Assembly (NCBI GenBank): GCA_036939355.1
Contig: JALLAP010000553.1
Coordinates: 1 to 17,283, forward strand
Length of the DNA: 17,283 nucleotides
DNA from: Thalassiosira profunda
Lineage: Eukaryota > Bacillariophyta > Thalassiosirophyceae > Thalassiosirales > Thalassiosiraceae
Reading direction: 5' to 3'
The notes under the pieces are model-generated. The model ran no database searches. It was not told where the DNA came from and was given only the letters and a program-made list of their open reading frames with translations. The translations under genes and the position numbers were made by a program. Of the stretch, positions 1 through 7,635 are shown one piece after another. Position 1 is the stretch's first letter, and every line of letters starts with the position of its first letter.

Positions 1-181
1 AAGGTCAGGACGTGTTCCATACGTAGCTGGTCCACACATAAATAAAACCAGTCAACTGCTCTCTCCGCCGTCCGCGGAGGCGAATGCTGACGAAGATCAG
101 TCCGGCTCTGTCGAGCAGGAGTCTTCAGTCGATGCAGCAGCAAACGAGCAGGGCACTGCCACTGCTGAGATGGATGTGTAG
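1..181 (+). CDS. 3' end of an unidentified protein gene (partial)
   Basis: A reading frame with codons starting at base 2 is open from the left edge to a TAG stop at 179-181, giving about 59 C-terminal residues. The first third is mixed (it begins RSGRVPYVAGPHINK). The last 35 residues are rich in Ala, Glu, Ser, Asp and Gln, like a disordered acidic tail, and end in AEMDV. I do not recognise the family, and no domain motif is visible. The stop is followed directly by AT-richer non-coding DNA with a stem-loop, which fits a gene end. The frame is short, so chance openness cannot be excluded. Confidence 0.4.
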   Translation, partial: RSGRVPYVAGPHINKTSQLLSPPSAEANADEDQSGSVEQESSVDAAANEQGTATAEMDV

Positions 182-226
182 GTGTGCAGTTGCCCTCCCC
201 GCAGAGCGCTGCTTCATATTGTGTGT

Positions 227-297
227 TGAGTCCCGTGTTTTGTGGGACTCACTTTGTTAGTAACAGTTAGTGATTTTGAATTATTGAGTCCCACAAA
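227..297. repeat. Three-arm inverted repeat (alternative hairpins)
   Basis: TGAGTCCC (227-234) pairs with GGGACTCA (244-251) as an 8-bp stem with a 9-base loop. The right arm, extended to TTTGTGGGACTCA (239-251), is also a perfect 13-base complement of TGAGTCCCACAAA (285-297). The middle arm can therefore pair with either the left or the right arm. It begins 46 bases after the partial gene's stop, so it would lie in that gene's 3' UTR. It may instead be a remnant of a small inverted-repeat element. Confidence 0.6.
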
Positions 298-321
298 CGC
301 TATTACTAGTAGACTACTAGG

Positions 322-537
322 TGGCGAAATAGTCAGGTTTGGGCTTCGCCGGTGGCCAAAATTGGGAAGTGAAAATTGCTAATATCTCGGTCAGTATTTG
401 GAGTTGAGAAAAAATTCAAGTTGCAAAAATATTTAGGACGATGAGCTCTATCCAAATCTGCACTCAAACCAGTGATTTTGCAAAACATTGCAGCTGCCAA
501 GAATTATTTGGGGGCCGGCTGGCGAAATAGTCAGGTT
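322..537. repeat. 18-bp direct repeat pair, 198 bp apart
   Basis: TGGCGAAATAGTCAGGTT occurs exactly at 322-339 and at 520-537. The 180 bases between the copies are AT-rich and have no convincing ORF. Just right of the first copy, GGCGAA (323-328) also has an inverted partner TTCGCC (345-350). The pair could be the ends of a small non-autonomous insertion, a trace of slippage, or two copies of a dispersed motif. No target duplication was seen outside the copies. Confidence 0.55.
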
Positions 538-715
538 GCTTCTACTATAAAAGAGGACAAGTTCCAAATTTACCATCAATCTGCTTGCCAAAAGATTCTT
601 ATCCGGCCCATCTGCTCGGTTTGTCATGCACGTCATCTCTCAAGAGAGCGGGAACGTACATTCATTGCACTGATTCACCACACAAAACAAATACCCGACG
701 GATAACTCAAACAGA

Positions 716-1198
716 TCAGATCTCGTGCAGCAGGCGCCGGTTCCTCGTATCCCACCGAATCGACGGATACGCATCCCCGTTCACCAGCGACTTGGCCGTG
801 CTGCACGTCACGAAGACGATGTTCCCCTCCAATTTGTCCGGATGCAGAGAGATGTTGGCGTCCTTTCGCCACGGCACGAGCTCGCCGCAGTCTTTGTTCT
901 CGTCGTGGCTTCCAGTGTTCGATCCGCACCCCGACGAGCGGTAGGCGCATTTGAGGCAGGAGGGGGGCTGCACGAAGCCCAGCCTGGCGTAGAAGCACTG
1001 CGCACAATCAATGCACATGATGTGAGCATTATCACAACAACATATTGTGCAAAGAAATTGCAAATGATAAACACTTACCATTGTCACGAACATATCGGGC
1101 ATCTGGGAAGGGTCGGACGCGACGTCGTCCTTGACCTGCTCGGGATCGATGGCGGTGCCGTGCGGATAGCTCCGCTTTCTCCCCGTCGAATCGCCCAT
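716..1198 (-). CDS. Small cysteine-rich hypothetical protein, one intron
   Basis: Exon 1 is 1198-1079 and exon 2 is 997-716 on the - strand, encoding 133 residues after splicing. The start ATG at 1198 lies in ACCATGG, an ideal Kozak context. The intron (1078-998, 81 bases) has donor GTAAGT and acceptor GCGCAG, is AT-rich against GC-rich exons, and contains no other AG that could serve as acceptor. Residues 1-40 are charged (MGDSTGRKRSYPHG...). Exon 2 carries C41, C54, C57, C64 and C77, including a CLKC pair, so metal binding is possible. I do not recognise the family. The intron is phase 0, a multiple of three and stop-free, so retention would add 27 residues including six cysteines. The gene is divergent from COG8, 274 bases away. 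Confidence 0.6.
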   Translation of the reverse strand: MGDSTGRKRSYPHGTAIDPEQVKDDVASDPSQMPDMFVTMVSVYHLQFLCTICCCDNAHIMCIDCAQCFYARLGFVQPPSCLKCAYRSSGCGSNTGSHDENKDCGELVPWRKDANISLHPDKLEGNIVFVTCSTAKSLVNGDAYPSIRWDTRNRRLLHEI

Positions 1199-1472
1199 GG
1201 TACCAGAAGTCTCCAATTTGGCGGCGGTGGGGGGACGGCGGCGACGAATAGCGCGGTACCCGAGGCGACGAACGAGGGCGGCGTACCTACCGTTGGCTGT
1301 GCGCTTGGCTTGGCGCTGGGCGGAGGACGCGGCTCGGGCGAGCACAAGGGCGAGGACGAGGCCGTTGGCCGTTGGCGGCGGAAATGGGTGTGATCGGAAT
1401 GTTATGCCCAGTAAATTTCCCTCCAAGATGAACCTGGCAAAAAAAAAACAGGTGAGAACAGGTGAACCGACC
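1199..1472. promoter_or_regulatory. Divergent intergenic region, likely bidirectional promoter
   Basis: These 274 bases separate the start codons of the cysteine-rich gene (-) and COG8 (+), so both promoters should lie here or overlap the gene starts. No clear TATA box is visible. A long A run (about 1440-1448) lies just before the COG8 start. Frames through this stretch are open on both strands, but the sequence is low in complexity (Arg, Ala and Pro codons), so I treat it as non-coding. Confidence 0.4.
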
Positions 1473-3497
1473 ATGCCGGCCGACGTCCTCTCCTCCGACG
1501 CGGCCCCCGCCGGCTACGAGGCCGACGAGCGCATCGCCGCCCGGGACGCCGCGACCCTCGCCGACGAGCGGTGGCGGGGCCTGTGCACCGAAAATGCGGC
1601 GGCGTTCGTGGCGGCCGAGCGGCGGAGCGCGGCCGTGCAGGCGGCGCTGCAAGGGCTGTTGGAGGAGATCGAGGGGGGCACCCGCCCGAGCGTGGACCGG
1701 GTGGGAAGGGCGCTGGATCCGAAGTATGCCCCGGCGGAGGATGGGGGGGAGAAATACGGGGAGGAGGGCGAGGAGGGGGGAGGGCCGGTCCGGCCGGCGA
1801 CCGAATTGCTGGCGGACCTGGCCGAGAAGCACCGCCTCCGGCGGCGGACCTTGATGCAGCACTCGTCCCTCCTCGAGTTGTTGGAGCTCCCCTCGCTCAT
1901 GGACGCGTGCGTTCGCTCTTCCTTGTATGAAGATGCGCTGAGCATAGCCGGATTTGCCAACACGTTGGAGCGGCGCCACCTCGCCGAGAAGGGCGAGGAA
2001 GGCGACGGCGAGGCCAAGAAGGGCGACGTCGTGGCCGGCGTGGTGTCCGAAATCCGGCGCCGGGAAGCGGACCTGCGGAGGATGCTCATCGGGAGGCTGC
2101 GCCAGGACGTCACCATGCCCCAGTGCCTCGAGGTCGTGACCGCCCTCCGACGCCTCAACGGGGTGGAGTTGGAACGGCGCAACGATGGCGGCACCGGGGG
2201 GAACGGGGGCGACCGCGATTTGGAGGGGGTGCACGCCGCCATGGAGATGCGGCTGCAGGTGGACTTTTTGGAGGCGCGGGACGCCTGGCTGGGCGGCGGG
2301 GTGGCCCGGGTGGGGAGCGCCCAGGCCGCGGCCGTGGCTGCTGCGGCGGCGACGTCGTCTTCGTCGGGGGAGAAGGGGGGCAGTGCATCGGCCGAGCAGA
2401 TTCTGGATGGCATCGAGAGGTACCGGACGAGGTGCTTTGAGATCGTGACCCAGTTCCTGGCAATCTTTCGTGGGTCCTTTGCACCGTCCTCTGCGGCCAA
2501 TGGCAACAACGACCACTCGTCGTCCCTTCTGTCCATGTGGACCGCCCGCCGCGTCCAGACCTTTCTGACCACGCTGCAATCGAACATTACCACGCACGTG
2601 CACGATACGGCCACGCTGAGGGATGCGCTGGACGCGGCGTCGTTCTTCGCGAGCAGCATGGGCAGAGTGGGGGCTGACTTCCAGCCCTTGCTCGCGCCCA
2701 TCTTTGAGCCACGATTGGTGGATATGATTGTGGGCCATTGGCAGGATGGATTGAGTGGCATGGTCGAGACGCTGAAGGCTTGCAGAGACGCAGGGGTTGC
2801 CGGTCCGCTCTTTGGGACGGAAACTGCCGCCAACAAGGATGGCGACGGAGCGGAGGGCGGGCCCGAAGTGATGCAATCTTCTCGAACGCCCGCGCCTCCT
2901 CGCAAACTGTTGGCGCTGCCGCCACTGGCTCGGTTTCTGAATGCCTACCTTGGCGGCCTGAACGAGCTGCGGCGCTGCCTGCTTCCCGGCGCCTTTCCGT
3001 CCATCCGATCTGCGCATTTCAAGCTCGTAAAAGATGCCCGCATGTCGTTGCAAGCCAACGAGCGCGCCGTCTTTGCCCCGGGGCTGAGAGGCGAGGCTGG
3101 AAAGTTGCGAGAGGCGGCGTCCAAGATGAAGAGCGAGTTCGAGGGATGCCTGGAGCCCTACATGTCGGGATGCTTGGAGGTGGCGCTGGGATCTGTCGAT
3201 TACGCCGCAGAGGAGGCGAGGAAGGCCGCGGCGCTAGCGGCAGAGAAGTCTCGCATCGCAGCGGAGAAAGCGCGGGCCGAAGAGGAAGCGCGTGCCAAGG
3301 CCAAGGCAGCGGATGAAGCCAGAAAGAGGGCCGAGGCGGAGGCGGCAGCTCTGCAAAAGGCGAAAGCCGAGGCCGAACAACGTGAGAAAGAGAGGGCGGA
3401 AGCGCGCTCGGCCCTTGAAAAGGCCAAAGCAGACGCTCTCACCAAAGAGAAGGAGACTGCAGCTGGGCAGGCTGGGGACGTCTTCTTTGACGATTAA
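1473..3497 (+). CDS. COG8: Conserved oligomeric Golgi complex subunit 8 (COG8)
   Basis: This 674-residue protein matches COG8, a lobe-B subunit of the COG tether that captures vesicles in retrograde intra-Golgi traffic, peripheral on the cytosolic face of the Golgi. Family-like stretches recognised by eye are LLELLELPSLMDACVRSSLY (about 133-152), the VDFLEARDAWL block (about 263-273), the block around CFEIVTQFLAIFR (about 321-333) and GRVGADFQPLLAPIFE (about 397-412). Gly/Glu-rich inserts (about 88-104, 236-252, 284-306) break up the conserved core. Residues about 578-662 are an Ala/Lys/Glu/Arg heptad-like coiled coil, and the protein ends VFFDD. I chose the ATG at 1473 (GACCATGCC) because the residues before it are low-complexity Arg/Ala. 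An upstream start at 1197 is open in frame but unlikely. No intron is needed. Confidence 0.88.
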   Translation: MPADVLSSDAAPAGYEADERIAARDAATLADERWRGLCTENAAAFVAAERRSAAVQAALQGLLEEIEGGTRPSVDRVGRALDPKYAPAEDGGEKYGEEGEEGGGPVRPATELLADLAEKHRLRRRTLMQHSSLLELLELPSLMDACVRSSLYEDALSIAGFANTLERRHLAEKGEEGDGEAKKGDVVAGVVSEIRRREADLRRMLIGRLRQDVTMPQCLEVVTALRRLNGVELERRNDGGTGGNGGDRDLEGVHAAMEMRLQVDFLEARDAWLGGGVARVGSAQAAAVAAAAATSSSSGEKGGSASAEQILDGIERYRTRCFEIVTQFLAIFRGSFAPSSAANGNNDHSSSLLSMWTARRVQTFLTTLQSNITTHVHDTATLRDALDAASFFASSMGRVGADFQPLLAPIFEPRLVDMIVGHWQDGLSGMVETLKACRDAGVAGPLFGTETAANKDGDGAEGGPEVMQSSRTPAPPRKLLALPPLARFLNAYLGGLNELRRCLLPGAFPSIRSAHFKLVKDARMSLQANERAVFAPGLRGEAGKLREAASKMKSEFEGCLEPYMSGCLEVALGSVDYAAEEARKAAALAAEKSRIAAEKARAEEEARAKAKAADEARKRAEAEAAALQKAKAEAEQREKERAEARSALEKAKADALTKEKETAAGQAGDVFFDD

Positions 3498-3677
3498 AGT
3501 GAAGTGAATGATTCCCAGGCATAAGAGTTATGTTCAGTCGTTCGTATTGGTGTGCATAGGACACCAAAAAAGTGATTTGGATTTGTAATGCTCACAAGAG
3601 CTCTTGGTCATCAGGCGCCGAGCCAGAGAGAGACAGAGTTGACCCGAGGGACACCGCCCGCGTGCCTATCTCCAACC

Positions 3678-4718
3678 ATGCCTTCTAGGAAGAGGAGCAA
3701 GGGCCAAGCGAGGAAGGCTTCCAGGGCCCTTGCCAATGCTAGATCTTCCAGTGGCGCATTCGAACCAGTCGAATGGAGTAATGGCTGTCACCACTTTTGT
3801 CCCGACCCCGAGGGAGAATGCGCCTCATTTATCACCGCGTTCAGGCTTGAATGGGATAAGAGAGGGATCAGTGGAGGATCGCTCGAGCCGTTGGTGGCCA
3901 CCTACGAGAAGTATCCGGCACTGCTCAACGACGATGAGTCAAAGAGAGTGCTGACTTCCTTCTTCGTTGGCGTCGGTGCCGAGATCTTGATGGGATCCCA
4001 CTCATACCCTGGCTGGCGCATATCCGCAGGCGGCCTAGCTGCGGCCACATTGATCATTGAGAACCATGATCGAACGAAACATTTGGGCCAGACCGTCGTC
4101 GATATCTTTCAACTGCACAAAGGTAAGGATATGTGTGTATGAAGCTTGCCTAGACATCAAGTTGTTCTCACTACTCTCAACATCCTACGCAGATCACATG
4201 AAACACGTGGATACTGCCCAAGGATGTGAGAAGCTGCTGACCAAGTTCTACTCCAAGAGGACTGCTTGCGCCTGTTTGGACGAACGGTACGCATCCGTCA
4301 AGACTCAGCCCTGCACAGGCATCTGCGAGGGCTGCAAGAAGCGCAAAAAGAGAACCGAGCTTCTCCTGTGTGTCAGGTGCAACAGGTGAGCAACCTCTCC
4401 TCGCTAAGTTTCTGATTCCTGATACTTAAGTAAGACAGGCGCAGAGAAATTCAGCACGCGGTGGATTCTGATTTCAAAATTTGCTGGCTTTCACCGCGAG
4501 AGCCAAAATCAGGTAACACTCACTTGGTATACTCATCAACAAACAGCTTTCAGTATTGTTCTCGTGAATGCCAGGCGCTTCATTATCCCAGCCACCGAGA
4601 AGATTGCAAGGGAATCGCTTTCTACACTGCAAAAAATGTGGAACTGACGTCGCAAGGACAAGGATGTGTAGGGCAAACTATCACCCAACAACTCAAGGAT
4701 GAGCTCAATACTAGGTAG
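3678..4718 (+). CDS. MYND-type zinc finger protein, three exons
   Basis: Exons are 3678-4122, 4193-4385 and 4547-4718, giving 269 residues. Both introns (4123-4192, 70 bases, GTAAGG...CGCAG; 4386-4546, 161 bases, GTGAGC...AACAG) obey GT-AG and join in phases 1 and 2 without breaking the frame. The second junction completes a perfect MYND finger: C193-x2-C196-x11-C208-x2-C211-x5-C217-x3-C221-x7-H229-x3-C233. MYND fingers bind two zincs and usually dock proline-rich peptides of partner proteins. The N-terminus is basic (MPSRKRSKGQARK), which could direct it to the nucleus. Residues about 40-148 are a globular region with FFVGVGAEILMGSHSY that I cannot name. No SET domain is seen, so methyltransferase activity is not supported. 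The ATG at 3678 sits in CAACCATGC; an upstream ATG at 3588 gives only low-complexity residues. Confidence 0.8.
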
Positions 4719-4918
4719 CGAGGCAGGCTGAGCCAAGTCTACAGCCTCGCTGATCCGATCAAAGAGGCTTGATAAACACAACAGGGTTTTTATACAGTAA
4801 TTCTCCAGTTTATCTCAGGCATCCTCCTCAAACAATAGCAGAACTCTCTCTGTACAGCGTCTTGACGCAATAGCACAAGCTGCAGCTCCCTTCACACCCT
4901 TTTTCTGCGTAAGCGTCT

Positions 4919-6710
4919 TCAAGCTCCTTTGACAGCTTCCGCTGCAGCGTTCTGGAAACTCGCCACGTTCTTGATCGTATCTGCCACAATGGGATCCGTG
5001 CTCGGCAGCCGCGCCTCCCGCGAGTTCCACAGCGACGCCATGTAATGCTCCATCGCCTTCTCCGGCTCCCCGGCTTCCTTCCACATTCCAGCAATCTTAT
5101 TGTGCTCTGCTGCTGCCATATCCTTCCGGTCAAGATGCTTGTAGATGCGGAGGGCACGTGTGCGGCTCTTGATCCCGTGGGTGGGGTTGCCGGCCTTGGC
5201 GTAATACTCGCCCAATTTGGAGTGAGAGCGGGCGAGGTCGAGGCTGTCGGGGCCGAGGGCGGCGTGCTTAATGTCGACGCACTTCTCCAGGGCGGCGATG
5301 GCCTTGGGAAAGTCCAGGGACTCGAAGCAGGTCTCGGCAAGCTTTTCGAGAACACTTGCGTTGGTCATGTCGATCGGTTCCAGGCACTTGGCCTGGATGT
5401 CCAAGGCCTCTTCGTAGGAGGCGATGGCCAAGGCGTAGTCGTGGAGGTTGCGATGAGCATCGCCCTTATTCACGTTCGCCGCGGCTGTCTCCTTATTGAT
5501 GCCACGACCGTGGGTTGCGATGCCGATCGCTCTTTCGGAGAGTACAATGCACTTTTGATATTCTCCTGTTGCATTGTGCACAAAGGCGATGCTGTTGAGG
5601 GAGGGCACCACGTCGAAGTGTTCTGGGCCCGACGATTCACACTTCATGCGATGGACCTCGTGGAGGTACCCCAAAGCGTCCTTGTAGCGCTGAACTCGAT
5701 CGTGAATGTATAGCCGGCCGATCGTGGATGAGAGATTGAGGGCGTTGGGGTCCTGCTTTGCGTCGGGAATCACCTCACGCCGTATCGCCAGAGACTCCTC
5801 GCAGTACTCCACTGCCTCCTCAATTGCACCCTGCCTTTCCTTCAGTAGAGACATGTAGAATAGGGTCACGGACAATTCCAGCTGGGAGGCATTCCGTTCG
5901 TCTCGGTACTTTCGGACTTCCTCCTTCGACTTGAGGTGAAACCGCCGCTTGTGTTTGGCCTTCATCAGGTGCAAACACTTCCGCCGGGCGTCTAGAGCGT
6001 CCGAGTACATGACAGAAGACTTCTCGTAGTCCTTCTGCTTGAACAGCACCAGCCCGAGGTTCTCCAACGCATCGGCCGTCACCTCGCACGCCTTGTGGTA
6101 ATGNCTTCTGCTTGAACAGCACCAGCCCGAGGTTCTCCAACGCATCGGCCGTCACCTCGCACGCCTTGTGGTAATGCTTGCCGTTGCTCGTCACCTGGCT
6201 CGAATGTCGCATGGCCACTTCCAGCGACGTCGTGGCGTCCTCGTAGTCCTCCCGGCGGATGTGCACGGCGCCCACGTTCACCAGGCAGCGGGCCGTGCGG
6301 ACCCTCCGCATCGCCAAAGGCATGTACTCCTCCCCGCCTTCCGTGTGCATGACGACGGTGGTAGACTTGAGCAGTTTGAGCGCTTCGCCGTACATGCGCA
6401 GGGCGGCGTCGAACTCTCCGTTCGCAAAGAACTCGTTGCCCTTGTCGTTGAACGACGAGATGTCCCTCTCGTTGGCGCGGTCGATCGCGGGCGGCTCTCT
6501 GGATTCTCCGTCGCCGCGGCGGGAGGAGCCGTCGGTCCGGTCGGCCGCTTTGTCGGCGCGGAGGGAGGGGAGGCTGAACTTTTGGGAGATGCGTTTGCGC
6601 AGCGAGGTGGACCGGCCGGGGGTGCTGGAGGCGCTGCCGGGGCTCTCCCACGGCCGGTCCAGGTCGTCGTCGTACGATGCATCATAGGAAAGGGAGCTGG
6701 AGCCGGACAT
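4919..6710 (-). CDS. Tetratricopeptide repeat protein, kinesin-light-chain-like
   Basis: As assembled, the frame is broken at N6104. Collapsing the 72-base duplicate plus the N gives one frame of 573 codons (572 residues) from the ATG at 6710 to the TGA at 4919-4921. Residues 1-85 are Ser/Asp/Arg-rich and probably disordered. TPR helices begin near residue 86 (FNDKGNEFFANGEFDAALRM) and run to the C-terminus with many A-x-Y/F-x-A-L/I patterns. The later units resemble kinesin light chain repeats (ALGPDSLDLARSHSKLGEYY). Such proteins are scaffolds that bind peptides or cargo adaptors. No catalytic domain is visible, and partners cannot be inferred. The stop faces the MYND gene's stop 200 bases away (convergent). 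The GTG seven codons upstream is not a likely start. Its upstream region now abuts the retrotransposon. Confidence 0.8.
6032..6176. repeat. Assembly duplication around N6104 (72 + N + 72)
   Basis: Bases 6032-6103 and 6105-6176 are identical and separated only by a single N. The duplication lies inside the TPR gene and breaks its frame. Keeping one copy restores continuous TPR coding (…GLVLFKQK then DYEKSSVMY…). The same 72-base geometry recurs at the two other Ns in this window, so it is a scaffolding artefact rather than a biological repeat. Confidence 0.93.
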
Positions 6711-6855
6711 GATATCGTTTTGTTTGTGCACGTGATGTGCTCAACTTTTGTTGCAATGTTGATAGCTGCAGCCTTCTCTTCTNGATATCGTTTTGTTTGT
6801 GCACGTGATGTGCTCAACTTTTGTTGCAATGTTGATAGCTGCAGCCTTCTCTTCT
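6711..6855. repeat. Assembly duplication around N6783 (72 + N + 72)
   Basis: Bases 6711-6782 and 6784-6855 are identical copies flanking a single N. The first copy begins immediately upstream of the TPR start codon (6708-6710), so the true 5' UTR or promoter is 73 bases shorter than assembled. It is an artefact of the same kind as at 6104 and 16250. Confidence 0.93.
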
Positions 6856-7096
6856 GATTCTGAGCACAGGGATGCGGCGTGCCGGCGGCAGCGTGTTGCG
6901 GCGCGGTTGCGTTGCAACCACCCCCAAGGCCAAGGAGGCAGCGGCCCGGAGCAAGTCGATTTCGCTCGTTTCCTGCGTTGCAAATCGGGCGATAAATCAA
7001 CAGAGGAATCGGTTAGGTTGGTCAGACATGAATGAGGGTGTACCTTCAATGCGAACTTTGTGCTCTCTGTTGCAACTCCGCGAACTTCTGCCGGCC
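6856..7096. promoter_or_regulatory. TPR gene upstream region, left half of a split divergent promoter
   Basis: About 240 unique bases lie between the collapsed TPR 5' end and the left edge of the retrotransposon. The stretch has a small hairpin (GGTTGC...GCAACC, about 6905-6919) and several TTGCAA/GTTGCAAC words. A + strand ORF starting at 6872 runs on into the mobile element and has no recognisable domain. Together with 15506-15637 on the far side of the element, this was probably one intergenic region serving the TPR gene (-) and the thioredoxin-like gene (+). Confidence 0.45.
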
Positions 7097-7258
7097 TCAA
7101 GTCCTTCGGACTGGACCTCGGTTCTTCTCACTCGTGGGCGCCATGCCAAGCTAAGTGGGTGCGGAGGACAAGAGACATGAGTGTGTGTGGTGCTGAAACT
7201 CTGCTGGGTTAGTGCCCTGGTGCTGACCCAGCTCCCTCTGCGACGGAAACGTCGCCCA
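7097..7258 (-). repeat. Split direct repeat R2, 3' terminal copy (162 bp)
   Basis: Identical over 162 bases to 7474-7635, at an offset of 377. The outermost base pair step is TC, and a short stem-loop (AGTCC-TTC-GGACT, 7100-7112) lies three bases from the end. At the inner end, GACG-GAAA-CGTC can form a small stem with a GNRA-type loop. A 23-base spacer (7259-7281), absent from the other junctions, follows before R1. Confidence 0.92.
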
Positions 7259-7281
7259 TTGGTAAAAGGGTGGGGAGTGGG

Positions 7282-7475
7282 TCTTAGAACTACTGCTAGG
7301 GACCAACCGATGCAATCAACTTGCCATGGCTGCTTCCAAAACCGAATGAGCTCGGCCGCCGATGCTCCGTCATTGGTCGGCTCGCTGCTGCTCTTTCGTG
7401 GGAAGCAAGCCCCACGTCAGAAGATCGAGGGGTGTACGTGGGCTTTTGCCCACTCGTCTGCCCATCACCCCAATC
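7282..7475 (-). repeat. Split direct repeat R1, internal copy (194 bp)
   Basis: Identical over 194 bases to 15312-15505, at an offset of 8,030. It overlaps the internal R2 copy by the two bases TC (7474-7475). It contains a perfect hairpin GTGGGC-TTTT-GCCCAC (7438-7453) about 20 bases from the junction and one ACGTCA/TGACGT word (7414-7419). Confidence 0.92.
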
Positions 7476-7635
7476 AAGTCCTTCGGACTGGACCTCGGTT
7501 CTTCTCACTCGTGGGCGCCATGCCAAGCTAAGTGGGTGCGGAGGACAAGAGACATGAGTGTGTGTGGTGCTGAAACTCTGCTGGGTTAGTGCCCTGGTGC
7601 TGACCCAGCTCCCTCTGCGACGGAAACGTCGCCCA
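7474..7635 (-). repeat. Split direct repeat R2, internal copy (162 bp)
   Basis: Exact copy of 7097-7258. It directly abuts, and shares TC with, the internal R1, forming the R1/R2 junction expected at the closure of a circular intermediate. In the sense direction it follows the recombinase gene and its 3' untranslated stretch. Confidence 0.92.

Larger units (their letters stand above)
182..715. other. AT-rich intergenic region between two gene 3' ends
   Basis: This 534-base stretch lies between the stop of the left partial gene and the stop of the - strand cysteine-rich gene, so it is bounded by two converging 3' ends. It is visibly AT-richer than the genes. It holds a three-armed inverted repeat (227-297), an 18-base exact direct repeat (322-339 and 520-537), and a TATAAAA motif at 546-552. 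The short ORFs at 472-705 and 585-944 show no recognisable domain. I see no RNA gene here. Confidence 0.6.

Noticed and set aside
472..944. Small + strand frames of 77 and 119 codons left of the cysteine-rich gene
   Set aside because: They lie in AT-rich repeat-bearing DNA or antisense to the cysteine-rich gene, with no recognisable features.
1197..1472. N-terminal extension of COG8 from ATG 1197, and of the - strand gene from 1474
   Set aside because: Both extensions overlap each other and are low-complexity Arg/Ala/Pro. ATG 1473 and ATG 1198 have good Kozak contexts and precede normal-looking protein.
1287..3053. 588- and 463-codon - strand frames opposite COG8
   Set aside because: COG8 is recognised on the + strand. 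The antisense frames are Arg/Pro/Ser-rich shadows produced by GC-rich third positions.
6872..7180. 102-codon + strand frame beginning MRRAGGSVLRRG
   Set aside because: It looks like a targeting peptide start, but it runs into the retrotransposon repeat and ends there. No domain is seen, so it is more likely promoter or 5' UTR of neighbouring genes.
7097..7635. LTR retrotransposon interpretation of the terminal repeats
   Set aside because: The repeats are split and rearranged (R1...R2R1-R2), there is no TG...CA repeat border or target duplication, and the element has a tyrosine recombinase instead of a DDE integrase.
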